This document shows, in pieces, positions 40,828 to 48,453 of a stretch of 64,000 bases of DNA. Under the pieces are notes generated by a model. That model had not been told where the DNA came from. It saw only the letters and a program-made list of their open reading frames with translations, and made no database searches. The stretch lies in the NCBI GenBank assembly GCA_964618895.1, contig CAZUDO010000072.1:62001-126000 (forward strand), read 5' to 3'. Source of the DNA: CAZUDO01 sp964618895. GTDB taxonomy: Bacteria > Desulfobacterota > Binatia > DP-6. Made by a program: the position numbers and the translations under genes. The stretch's first letter is position 1; every line of letters starts with the position of its first letter.

Positions 40828-42087
40828 ATGCTGAGCAAGGCCGTGTACATGGACAACCACGCCACCACACCCCTCGATCCGCGGGTGCTCGAGGCGATGA
40901 TGCCGTACTTGACCGAGGTGTTCGGCAACGCCGCCAGCCGGAGTCACGGCTTCGGCTGGCAGGCCGAGAAGGCGGTCGACGGGGCGCGGGAGGAGATCGC
41001 TCGTCTCCTCAGCGCCAAGGGGAAGGAGATCGTCTTCACCAGCGGTGCCACCGAGTCCGACAACCTGGCGGTCAAGGGCGTCCTCGAGTTCTACCGCGAC
41101 AAGGGCAACCACGTCGTCACCGCGGTGACCGAGCACAAGGCCATTCTCGACACCTGTAAGGCGCTCGAGCGCAAGGGCCTTGCCACGGTCACCTACCTGC
41201 CGGTGGACCGGTTCGGGATGGTGGATCCGGACGCCGTGCGGCGCGCGATCACCGACAAGACCGTCCTGGTGTCGATCATGTATGCCAACAACGAGGTCGG
41301 CACCATCAACCCGATCGGCGAGATCGGCAAGGTCACGCGCGAGCGCGGGGTGCTCTTCCATACCGACGCCACCCAGGGCGTCGGCAAGCTGCCGATCGAC
41401 GTGGAGGCGATGCACATCGACCTGCTCTCGCTGACGGCGCACAAGATGTACGGCCCGAAGGGCATCGGGGCCCTGTACGTCCGCGCCAAGAACCCGCGGG
41501 TGCGCCTCGCGGCCATCATCGATGGCGGGGGACACGAGCGTGGCATGCGCTCCGGCACCCTCAACGTGCCGGGGATCGTCGGGTTCGGCAGGGCGTGTGC
41601 GCTCTGCCGGGAGGGGATGGCCGACGAAGCGCAGCGCCTGGTCCGGCTGCGCGAACGGTTGAAGGACCGCCTGTGGGCGGCGCTCGACGACATCTACCTG
41701 AACGGGCATCCGGTGCACCGGCTGCCGGGCAACCTGAACGTCAGCTTCTCGTACGTGGAAGGCGAGTCGCTGCTCATGGGCCTCAACGGCTCGACCAGCC
41801 CGATCGCCGTCGGGCAGTCTCCGCCGGCGATCGCCGTCTCGTCGGGCTCCGCCTGCACGTCGGCGACGCTCGAGCCGTCGTACGTCCTGAAGGCGCTCGG
41901 CGTGGGCGAGGAGCTGGCACACACCTCGATCCGTTTCGGTCTCGGCCGCTTCAACACCGATGAGGAGGTCGACTACGTCGCCGAGCGGGTGGTGCATGAG
42001 GTGCTGAGGCTGCGTGACCTTTCGCCGCTCTACGAGATGGCGAAGGAAGGGATCGACCTCAAGTCCGTGGCGTGGCAACGCGAGTGA
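40828..42087 (+). CDS. iscS: Cysteine desulfurase IscS
   Basis: Protein of 419 residues; PLP enzyme that takes sulfur from cysteine and passes it to IscU. N terminus AVYMDNHATTPLDPRVLEAM, PLP pocket TSGATESDN and HTDATQ, Lys in SLTAHKMYGPKG, catalytic Cys343 in SSGSACTSATLEPSYVL. The C terminus LRDLSPLYEMAKEGIDLKSVAW is the IscS-type IscU/frataxin contact. Just before the Cys loop, about 14 extra residues (GSTSPIAVGQSPPA) are inserted between GLN and IAVSSG compared with E. coli IscS. First gene of iscS-U-A-hscB-hscA-iscX-Rrf2. Confidence 0.96.
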   Translation: MLSKAVYMDNHATTPLDPRVLEAMMPYLTEVFGNAASRSHGFGWQAEKAVDGAREEIARLLSAKGKEIVFTSGATESDNLAVKGVLEFYRDKGNHVVTAVTEHKAILDTCKALERKGLATVTYLPVDRFGMVDPDAVRRAITDKTVLVSIMYANNEVGTINPIGEIGKVTRERGVLFHTDATQGVGKLPIDVEAMHIDLLSLTAHKMYGPKGIGALYVRAKNPRVRLAAIIDGGGHERGMRSGTLNVPGIVGFGRACALCREGMADEAQRLVRLRERLKDRLWAALDDIYLNGHPVHRLPGNLNVSFSYVEGESLLMGLNGSTSPIAVGQSPPAIAVSSGSACTSATLEPSYVLKALGVGEELAHTSIRFGLGRFNTDEEVDYVAERVVHEVLRLRDLSPLYEMAKEGIDLKSVAWQRE

Positions 42088-42110
42088 CGTGAGCAATCCG
42101 GAGGAGAGAC

Positions 42111-42533
42111 ATGGCATACAGTGACAAGGTTCTCGAACACTACTCGAACCCCCGCAACGTCGGGTCGTTCGCCAAGGACGAGCCCAACGTCGGTACCGGC
42201 GTCGTGGGTGCCCCCGAGTGCGGCGACGTGATGAAGCTGCAGCTCAAGATCAGCGACGACGGCGTGGTGGAAGACGCCCGCTTCAAGACCTTCGGCTGCG
42301 GCAGCGCGATCGCCAGCTCGAGCTTCGTGACCGAGCTGGTGAAAGGCAAGACGGTCGACGAGGTCATGCAGATCAAGAACACCCACATCGTGCAGGAGCT
42401 GTCCCTCCCGCCGGTCAAGATCCACTGCTCCGTACTGGCCGAGGACGGCATCAAGGCGGCCATCGCCGACTGGAAGAAGCGCCGTGGCGCCGCGACCGAC
42501 GACGACAAGCCGGCGTTCAAGGTCGCAAGCTGA
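42111..42533 (+). CDS. iscU: Fe-S cluster scaffold IscU
   Basis: Protein of 140 residues. The cluster ligands are Cys37 (GAPECGDV), Cys63 (FGCGSAIASS) and Cys106 (KIHCSVLAE), with the HscA-binding motif LPPVK at residues 99-103. It builds 2Fe-2S clusters on the scaffold from IscS sulfur and hands them to HscA/HscB. RBS GGAGAG 23 bp behind iscS. Its last five codons and stop are part of a 27-base direct repeat with the iscA start. Confidence 0.97.
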   Translation: MAYSDKVLEHYSNPRNVGSFAKDEPNVGTGVVGAPECGDVMKLQLKISDDGVVEDARFKTFGCGSAIASSSFVTELVKGKTVDEVMQIKNTHIVQELSLPPVKIHCSVLAEDGIKAAIADWKKRRGAATDDDKPAFKVAS

Positions 42534-42590
42534 CCGTGATCTCCATCGGCCACAGGCGGCCGGTCAAGGGGGCAAGCTGACCGTGATTTC
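42517..42590 (+). repeat. 47-bp-period tandem duplication at the iscU-iscA junction
   Basis: Bases 42517-42543 and 42564-42590 match at 24 of 27 positions. Each copy contains an iscU-like end (AAG...GCAAGCTGA) followed by GTGAT(C/T)TC, i.e. stop and start. The extra copy forms the 49-bp intercistronic gap. Confidence 0.75.
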
Positions 42591-42903
42591 GATGACCGAC
42601 GAAGCCGCCCGCAAGATCCACGCGCTGGTGGCGGAGAAGGGGACGCCGGACGCTGGCCTGCGGGTGAAGGTGGTCGGGGGTGGCTGCTCGGGCCTCACCT
42701 ACAAGATGGACCTCGATCAGCCGCGCGACGGCGACAAGGTGTTTGAGCACGCGGGCGCCAAGTTGGTCGTCGATCGGAAGAGCTTCCTGTACCTGAAGGG
42801 CACCGAGCTCGACTACCAGGACGAGCTCATGGCCTCCGGCTTCAACCTGCGCAATCCAAACGTCAAGCGCAGCTGCGGCTGTGGCTCGTCCTTCGTGGTC
42901 TGA
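42583..42903 (+). CDS. iscA: A-type Fe-S carrier IscA
   Basis: Protein of 106 residues from GTG 42583, with AAGGGGG nine bases before; ATG 42592 would shorten it by three. Three Cys expected for the A-type family are present: Cys35 in VVGGGCSGLTY, Cys98 and Cys100 in KRSCGCGSSF. Carries clusters or iron from IscU to apo-enzymes. The start region is duplicated upstream (see repeat). Confidence 0.95.
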   Translation: MISMTDEAARKIHALVAEKGTPDAGLRVKVVGGGCSGLTYKMDLDQPRDGDKVFEHAGAKLVVDRKSFLYLKGTELDYQDELMASGFNLRNPNVKRSCGCGSSFVV

Positions 42904-42923
42904 GCGGGCGCTGATGAGGCGGG

Positions 42924-43589
42924 ATGACGAGCACCGGGCAGAGCACGTGCTGGAAATGCGACGCCGCCGGCGGTGGGATGGTGGTGTGCGCGTCCTGTGG
43001 CGCGCCGCAGGCGCTCGCGGCAGAGACGGATCTGTTCGCGGTGCTGGGACTACCACGTCGGCTCGCCGTTGACGTGGGTGCGCTCGAGGAACGCTACCAC
43101 GCCGCCGCACGCGCCGTGCACCCGGATCGCTTCCAGACGGCCGGGGAGCGCGAGCGGACGCACAGCGTGGAAACGAGCGCACAGGTGAACCGTGCCTATC
43201 GCACGCTGCGCGACCCGGTGGCACGCGGCCGCTACTGGCTCGAGCTGCACGGCACCCGGTTGGCCGAACGCGGCAATACGGTGCCGGCCGCCTTGGTGGC
43301 CGAGGTGTTCGAGACCCAGGAGAAGCTCGGCGAGTTCCGTGCCGGCGCCGGCGCCGCACGCGAGGCGTTGCGGGACGACGTGTGCGCGCTGCAGGCGTCG
43401 TTGGCGGCACGGCTCAAGGGCCTGTACGCCGAGCTGGTGGCTCGCTACGCGGCCTGGAACGGCGACGCCGCGGGGGTGCTCGACGAGCTCGCGCGACGGC
43501 TGGCAGAGATCGCGTACTTGCGTACGCTGCTCGGGGATATCGAGGACGCGGTGGGAGAAGGACTCCGTGGGACGCATCATCGGCATTGA
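42924..43589 (+). CDS. hscB: Co-chaperone HscB with N-terminal zinc knuckles
   Basis: Protein of 221 residues. It begins with a CWKC..CASC zinc pair (residues about 9-25), as in eukaryotic HSC20 and some bacterial HscB, absent in E. coli HscB. The J-domain holds FAVLGLPRRLAVDVGALEERYHAAARAVHPDRFQ with HPD; the C-terminal three-helix part (EVFETQEKLGEF...) binds IscU. It stimulates the HscA ATPase. The hscA start lies inside its last codons. Confidence 0.93.
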   Translation: MTSTGQSTCWKCDAAGGGMVVCASCGAPQALAAETDLFAVLGLPRRLAVDVGALEERYHAAARAVHPDRFQTAGERERTHSVETSAQVNRAYRTLRDPVARGRYWLELHGTRLAERGNTVPAALVAEVFETQEKLGEFRAGAGAAREALRDDVCALQASLAARLKGLYAELVARYAAWNGDAAGVLDELARRLAEIAYLRTLLGDIEDAVGEGLRGTHHRH

Positions 43590-45375
43590 TCTGGGGACCA
43601 CCAACAGCCTGGTCGCGGTCCTGGAGGACGGCGGCCCACGGCTGTTGCCCGATCCCGAGACCGGCGAACGCCTGCTGCCGTCGGCGGTCGCGTTCCTGCC
43701 CGGGGGCGAGGTGGTGGTGGGAGGGCGCGCCCGCGCCCTCGCGTCCGAACGGCCGTTCGACACCATCCTGTCGGTCAAGCGCTTCATGGGGATCGGCATC
43801 GACGACGTGAGCGCGGACGACCGCCGCCGCTACCGCTTCGCCCCGAGCAGCGCCGGGGTCGTACGCTTCGCAGTCGGGGACCGCGAGGTCACCCCCCCCG
43901 AGGTGTCGGCGTGGATCCTCCGCGAGCTCAAGCGCCGTGCCGAAGCGGCCCTCGGCGAGCCGGTGAGCCGGGCCGTCATCACGGTGCCGGCCTACTTCGA
44001 CGATGGCCAGCGCCAGGCCACCCGCGACGCCGGACGGCTGGCCGGCCTCGAGGTGCTTCGGCTGGTCAATGAGCCCACCGCGGCTGCGCTCGCCTACGGG
44101 CTCGACAAGGGGGCGGACGGGGTGGTCGCGGTCTACGACCTGGGCGGCGGTACGTTCGACGTATCGCTCCTCAAGCTGCGCGCGGGGCTGTTCGAGGTGC
44201 TCGCTACGAGCGGGGACACCCGGCTCGGCGGGGACGACTTCGACGAACGGCTCGCCGAGCTGGCCCTGGGGTCACTGCCGCCGGCGGTGCAGCAGGACGC
44301 GGAGGTCCGCGCCCGGGCGCGCGCCGCCGCAGAAGAGGCGAAGTGCGCGCTCAGCACCCACGAGCGGGTCGATCTCACCGTCACGCTCCCGCGGGGTGAG
44401 GTCGTGCGTCGTGTCGTGACCCGGACCGAGCTCGAAGACCTGGTGCGCGACCTGGTCGAGCGCACGGGGGCCCCGTGCCGGCAGGCCCTGCGGGATGCCG
44501 GCGTGCAGCCGGGCGAGGTGCGTGAGGCGGTGGCGGTCGGCGGGTCGACGCGGATGCCGCTGGTGCGCCGTCACCTGGAGGCAATGTTCGGGAAACCGCC
44601 GCTGGTCGACATCGACCCCGACGAGGTGGTCGCGCTCGGTGCGGGCATCCAGGCCGGTATCCTCTCCGGGGGGCGAAAGGACATGCTGCTGCTCGACGTC
44701 GTCCCGCTGTCGCTCGGCATCGAGACCATGGGCGGCGTGTTCACCCGGCTCGTCGACCGCAACACGACCATCCCGGTCGGGGTGAAGGAAATGTTCACCA
44801 CCGCAGTCGATGACCAGACGGCCATCGATGTGCACGTCCTCCAGGGCGAACGCGAGCTCGCGACCGACAACCGGAGCCTGGCACGGTTCAAGATTCCCAT
44901 CGCGCCGCTGCCGGCGGGGGTACCGCGCGTCGAGGTGACGTTCCTGATCGACGCGAACGGCATTCTGAGCGTGACCGCCACCGACCTGCGGACGGGCCGC
45001 GAGCATTCCGTCGAGGTGAAGCCGTCCCACGGCCTCACGGAAGCCGAGCTGGAACGCATGTTGGAGGAGTCGATAGACTACGCGGAGGAGGACGTCCGGC
45101 AACGACAGGTCCGCGAGGCGCGCGTCGAGGCCGATACCATCCTGCACGCCACGCGCGCCTCGCTGGCGGCGCAGGGGGCCTTGCTCGCGGACGGCGAGGG
45201 CGAGTGGATTGCGACGGCCCTGGCGGCCCTCGAGTCGGCGCGGGGTGCGGAGGACTACGTCGCCATCCGCGACGCGGTCGATGCCCTCGGCCGCGAGACG
45301 GAGCCGTTCGCCCGCCGCATCATGGATCAGTCGCTGACGGAAGCGCTGGCGCAGAAACGGCTCGAGGAGCTGTGA
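43567..45375 (+). CDS. hscA: Hsp70-family Fe-S chaperone HscA
   Basis: Protein of 602 residues from GTG 43567 (VGRIIGIDLGTTNSLVAVLED) with GAGAAGGA before it, overlapping hscB by 23 bp. Hsp70 signatures: GIDLGTTNS, NEPTAAALAYGLDKG, VYDLGGGTFDVSLL, VAVGGSTRMPLVRRHLEAMFGK. The substrate half has VPLSLGIETMGGVF and KPSHGLTEAELERMLEESIDYAEED, typical of HscA. Binds the LPPVK motif of IscU and releases the cluster using ATP. Confidence 0.95.
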   Translation: MGRIIGIDLGTTNSLVAVLEDGGPRLLPDPETGERLLPSAVAFLPGGEVVVGGRARALASERPFDTILSVKRFMGIGIDDVSADDRRRYRFAPSSAGVVRFAVGDREVTPPEVSAWILRELKRRAEAALGEPVSRAVITVPAYFDDGQRQATRDAGRLAGLEVLRLVNEPTAAALAYGLDKGADGVVAVYDLGGGTFDVSLLKLRAGLFEVLATSGDTRLGGDDFDERLAELALGSLPPAVQQDAEVRARARAAAEEAKCALSTHERVDLTVTLPRGEVVRRVVTRTELEDLVRDLVERTGAPCRQALRDAGVQPGEVREAVAVGGSTRMPLVRRHLEAMFGKPPLVDIDPDEVVALGAGIQAGILSGGRKDMLLLDVVPLSLGIETMGGVFTRLVDRNTTIPVGVKEMFTTAVDDQTAIDVHVLQGERELATDNRSLARFKIPIAPLPAGVPRVEVTFLIDANGILSVTATDLRTGREHSVEVKPSHGLTEAELERMLEESIDYAEEDVRQRQVREARVEADTILHATRASLAAQGALLADGEGEWIATALAALESARGAEDYVAIRDAVDALGRETEPFARRIMDQSLTEALAQKRLEEL

Positions 45376-45384
45376 GGCCCGACC

Positions 45385-45588
45385 ATGCCATTGTCATGGG
45401 AAGACGCCGAGGACATTGCCGAGCAGCTGGCGGCGGCCCATCCGGACGTGGACCCGCTGCGCGTCCGCTTCACGGACCTGCGGCAGTGGGTCCTCGCCCT
45501 CGCCGCGTTCGCCGACGACCCCCAGGCCTCGAGCGAGGGCAAGCTCGAACGCATCCAGATGGCCTGGGTGGAGCAGCTGGAGCCATGA
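45385..45588 (+). CDS. iscX: Fe-S assembly protein IscX
   Basis: Protein of 67 residues, MPLSWEDAEDIAEQLAAAHPDVDPLRVRFTDL..WVLAL..F.DDP....EGKLE.IQMAW. It is the acidic winged-helix YfhJ/IscX that binds IscS and iron and moderates cluster synthesis. Length and WxDxxxIAxxL..HPDVDP..VRFTDL motif are standard. It lies 9 bp behind hscA, without a ferredoxin gene (fdx) in between. Confidence 0.93.
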   Translation: MPLSWEDAEDIAEQLAAAHPDVDPLRVRFTDLRQWVLALAAFADDPQASSEGKLERIQMAWVEQLEP

Positions 45589-45598
45589 GGGAGACGCC

Positions 45599-46060
45599 AT
45601 GCCGATTCTGCAAGTGAGCCGGAAGATCGACTATGCGTTGCGAGCCGTCATCCACCTGGCGGGCGAGGAGAACAGCGACCGGGCGTGCTCCGTGTCGGAG
45701 ATCGCCGCTCGCGAGCGGGTACCGCGACAGTTCCTCGAGAAGATCGTGCAGGAGCTGATCCACAAGGGTCTGGTGCGGTCGCGCCGCGGTCCCCATGGGG
45801 GCTACGTGCTGGCCCGCCCGGCCGAACACATGACCTTCCGCGACGTGATCGAGGCCGTCGAAGGCCCGATCTCGCTCAACGCCTGTGTCGGGGATCACCC
45901 CGACTGCTTCCTCCTCGGCACCTGCGGGATGGAGCGTATCTGGCGCGAAGGCCAACGCCGGGTGCTCGATCTATTTGAAAATACGACGATTGCGGACGTA
46001 CGCCGGCCCCGCCGGCCCTTGAATATCGATCCCGCGATTGCGTCCAAGCCACAAATGTAG
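45599..46060 (+). CDS. Rrf2-family Fe-S cluster regulator (IscR-like)
   Basis: Protein of 153 residues from ATG 45599 (RBS GAGGGAG). Winged-helix N terminus VSRKIDYALRAVIHLAG, SVSEIAARERVPRQFLEKIVQEL, KGLVRSRRGPHGGYVLARP. Three cysteines, 96, 103 and 109 (NACVGDHPDCFLLGTCG), hold the 2Fe-2S cluster as in IscR (spacing 7 and 6). It would sense Fe-S supply and repress the isc operon. It is at the end of the operon rather than at the beginning as in E. coli. Confidence 0.87.
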   Translation: MPILQVSRKIDYALRAVIHLAGEENSDRACSVSEIAARERVPRQFLEKIVQELIHKGLVRSRRGPHGGYVLARPAEHMTFRDVIEAVEGPISLNACVGDHPDCFLLGTCGMERIWREGQRRVLDLFENTTIADVRRPRRPLNIDPAIASKPQM

Positions 46061-46080
46061 GAACGACGTGGTGGAGTGAT

Positions 46081-46536
46081 ATGCAAACAACCGGATACGA
46101 TGGAGGCGTTCAGGAAGCCCCAATGAAAGAACGTGAATACGGCATCGAGGAGCGGATGGCGGGGTTGTTCGTGCCCGATACCCTGCTGCCCTCGCAGTTT
46201 TTCGATCGGCTGCGGCGTCGGGGGGAGATGGAGGGAGAGCGGCGGCTCATGATCGCCGTGCTCGAGGACGCGCTCGACGTGTATCGCAAGCAGATGGCGG
46301 CACGTGACACCCACGGGCAGCAGCTCTTCCGTGAGGCCGAAGAGTGGCTCGAGGACACTGAGGCCAATGACCTCTTTTCGTTCGAAAACATCTGCGACGT
46401 GCTCGACCTGAACGCGCAGTACCTGCGGCGTGGCCTGCACGAACTCAAGAGTCGCATGCTGGATAAGCCGCGCGGGCAGCTGGTGACCCTGCGCGCCGAC
46501 GAGCCCGACGAATTGCGCAAGGCAAGCGGCGACTAG
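46081..46536 (+). CDS. Conserved hypothetical protein (RRLMIAVLEDAL family)
   Basis: Protein of 151 residues with GGAG five bases before the ATG (46081); ATG 46123 is an alternative. It contains ERRLMIAVLEDALDVYRKQMAARDTHGQQLFREAEEWL and FSFENICDVLDLNAQYLRRGL. As I recall the same pattern occurs in uncharacterised proteins of delta-type proteobacteria; the last part resembles a small helix-turn-helix-like helical bundle. No function can be assigned. It follows the Rrf2 gene by 20 bp and ends at a strong terminator, so it may be the last gene of the isc transcript. Confidence 0.7.
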   Translation: MQTTGYDGGVQEAPMKEREYGIEERMAGLFVPDTLLPSQFFDRLRRRGEMEGERRLMIAVLEDALDVYRKQMAARDTHGQQLFREAEEWLEDTEANDLFSFENICDVLDLNAQYLRRGLHELKSRMLDKPRGQLVTLRADEPDELRKASGD

Positions 46537-46558
46537 CGCCGTTTGCGACCTCCCGCCG

Positions 46559-46601
46559 GCGGGGCGACGGGGCCATCAGGCCTCGGCGCCCCGCGTTTTT
46601 T
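46559..46601 (+). terminator. Intrinsic terminator after the isc-linked genes
   Basis: GCGGGGCG (46559-46566) pairs with CGCCCCGC (46587-46594), with an inner GGCC-ATCA-GGCC stem, followed by six T (46596-46601). Confidence 0.88.
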
Positions 46602-46631
46602 CGGGGGCGACGGATCGGGTAGATTGCCACC

Positions 46632-46910
46632 GTGCCGCTCCGGCAGCAGGTTGATTGCCCGCACTGCGGGGTGCTGCTGGTGCGCAAGCCGGGCGGGCGA
46701 TGCCCGTCGTGCGGAGCGGCAGTCGCGGCCTTCGTACAGGAGGCCCGGGACCGCGAAGAGCGCATCGAGCGGGTGGTGGCGGTGATCGGGACGGCGCTGG
46801 TGCTGCTCGTGTTCACGTTCACCACCGGCCTCGGCCTGATCGAAGGGGTGGCGGCCTACGCGGGGGCGGGTGCGGTCATGTTCTACCTGGCGAAGAAGAC
46901 GTTCCGCTGA
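46632..46910 (+). CDS. Small zinc-ribbon membrane protein
   Basis: Protein of 92 residues from GTG 46632; no good RBS is visible. A zinc ribbon CPHCG..CPSCG (residues about 9-27) is followed by a charged helix and two membrane segments (about 48-65 and 70-86, VVAVIGTALVLLVFTFTTGLG and GVAAYAGAGAVMFYLA). Unknown function. 18 bp before the aminopeptidase gene. Confidence 0.62.
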   Translation: MPLRQQVDCPHCGVLLVRKPGGRCPSCGAAVAAFVQEARDREERIERVVAVIGTALVLLVFTFTTGLGLIEGVAAYAGAGAVMFYLAKKTFR

Positions 46911-46928
46911 CGGAACCAAGGAGGCGCG

Positions 46929-48404
46929 ATGGTGCGAGTGCGTGCAGTGCGGGGACGGATGGGGGAGGGGACGGCCGAGGTTATCGTTCTGCCGGTCCTC
47001 GAGGGAACGGTCGGGGCGTCGGTACGCCGGCTGGATCGGCGTCTGGCGAGCGCGCTGGCGCCGCGGCTGCGGCGGGTCGATTTCCGCGCCCGGGCCGACG
47101 AACTCTTCGTCCACCACAGCAATCCCACTTTGGTGCTGGTCGGCCTCGGCCCGACCGCGCCGCCCACCGACGTCTGGCGCCGTGCCGGGGCCAAGGCCCG
47201 GCAGGAGGCCGAGCGGCAGCGGGCTCGACGGGTGACGGTACAGGTCGGCGCGGGCGCCGATCGACCCGATGCACTGGCCGCGTTCGTGGAGGGATTTCAG
47301 CTCGCCGGGTACCGCTTCGCACGCTACACCTCCGACGAGAAGAACAAGCGGACCGTGAGTGCCCTCACGCTGGTCGATGACGCGCTCGATCCGGCCACGA
47401 TGCGGGGGCCCCTGGCGGTGGTCGAGGCCAGCGTGGCCGAGGTGTTCGGTGCACGTGACCTGGTAAACGAGCCGGCGTCGGTGAAGACGCCGACCTTCCT
47501 GGGCGAGCAGGCGACGCGGCGTGCCGGCGAGATCGAAGGCCTGAGTGCCGAGGTGTGGGGGCCGAAGCGGCTGGCAAAGGAGGGGCTCACCGGGCTGCTC
47601 GCCGTCGCACGCGGCAGCCACGAGGAGCCCCGCTTCATCCAGCTCCGCTGGGCCGGGAAGGACGCGCACCGTCGCCTGGCCCTGGTCGGGAAGGCGATCA
47701 CGTTCGACTCGGGCGGGCTCTCGTTGAAGCCCCCCAAGTCCATGGAAACCATGAAGTACGACATGGCCGGCGGGGCCGCGGTGCTGGGCGCGGTGGCGGC
47801 GGCGGCGCGTCTCCGGCTGCCCGTCGACGTGACCGCCTACGTCCCGGCCACCGAGAACCTGCCCGGCAGTCGGGCCCAGAAGCCGGGTGACATCATCCGG
47901 TACCTCAACGGCAAGACGGTCGAGGTGCTCAACACCGACGCCGAGGGACGCCTGGTGCTGGCCGACGCGCTGGCCCTCGCCTCGCGCGAGAAGCCGGATG
48001 CGATCATCGACCTGGCGACACTCACCGGCGCGGCGCGCATCGCGCTCGGTAGCCTGGTGGCATGCGTGATGGGCAACGATCAGGGCCTGGTCGATAGCCT
48101 GATCGCGGCCGGGCAGAGCGCGGGCGAACCGCTGTGGCAGCTGCCGCTGGTGCGCGAGTATCGTGACGACCTGAAGAGCCCCATCGCCGATCTGAAGAAC
48201 GTCTCGAGCGGCGGTGAGGCTGGCAGCATCATCGGCGGCCTCTTCCTGCAGGAGTTCGTCGACGGGGCCGCCTGGGCCCATCTCGACATCGCCGGCCCGG
48301 CCTTCACCGAGAAGGACCTCCCCCACGCGCCCCGGGGGGCTACCGGCTTCGGGGTCCGGCTCCTCGTGCGCTACCTGCAAGATTTGGTCGCGCCGCCGCA
48401 TTGA
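46929..48404 (+). CDS. pepA: Leucyl aminopeptidase (M17)
   Basis: Protein of 491 residues. The C-terminal catalytic half has the two-metal site: GKAITFDSGGLSLKPPKSMETMKYDMAGGAAVLG (Lys, Asp), NTDAEGRLVLADALA (signature NTDAEGRL) and TLTGAARIALG. N-terminal domain is the usual macro-like fold. The cytoplasmic hexamer removes N-terminal residues; PepA also binds DNA in some species. The stop is followed without gap by a second, diverged copy of its last 37 bases. Confidence 0.95.
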   Translation: MVRVRAVRGRMGEGTAEVIVLPVLEGTVGASVRRLDRRLASALAPRLRRVDFRARADELFVHHSNPTLVLVGLGPTAPPTDVWRRAGAKARQEAERQRARRVTVQVGAGADRPDALAAFVEGFQLAGYRFARYTSDEKNKRTVSALTLVDDALDPATMRGPLAVVEASVAEVFGARDLVNEPASVKTPTFLGEQATRRAGEIEGLSAEVWGPKRLAKEGLTGLLAVARGSHEEPRFIQLRWAGKDAHRRLALVGKAITFDSGGLSLKPPKSMETMKYDMAGGAAVLGAVAAAARLRLPVDVTAYVPATENLPGSRAQKPGDIIRYLNGKTVEVLNTDAEGRLVLADALALASREKPDAIIDLATLTGAARIALGSLVACVMGNDQGLVDSLIAAGQSAGEPLWQLPLVREYRDDLKSPIADLKNVSSGGEAGSIIGGLFLQEFVDGAAWAHLDIAGPAFTEKDLPHAPRGATGFGVRLLVRYLQDLVAPPH

Positions 48405-48441
48405 GCGCTACCTGCAGGACCTGGTCGCGCAGCCGCACTGA
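48368..48441 (+). repeat. Tandem duplication of the pepA 3' end
   Basis: Bases 48368-48404 and 48405-48441 are adjacent 37-base copies of the final codons plus stop. They differ at five sites, four of them synonymous (CAA/CAG, GAT/GAC, TTG/CTG, CAT/CAC). The second copy is untranslated now. Confidence 0.85.
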
Positions 48442-48453
48442 GCGCGGTTCCGT

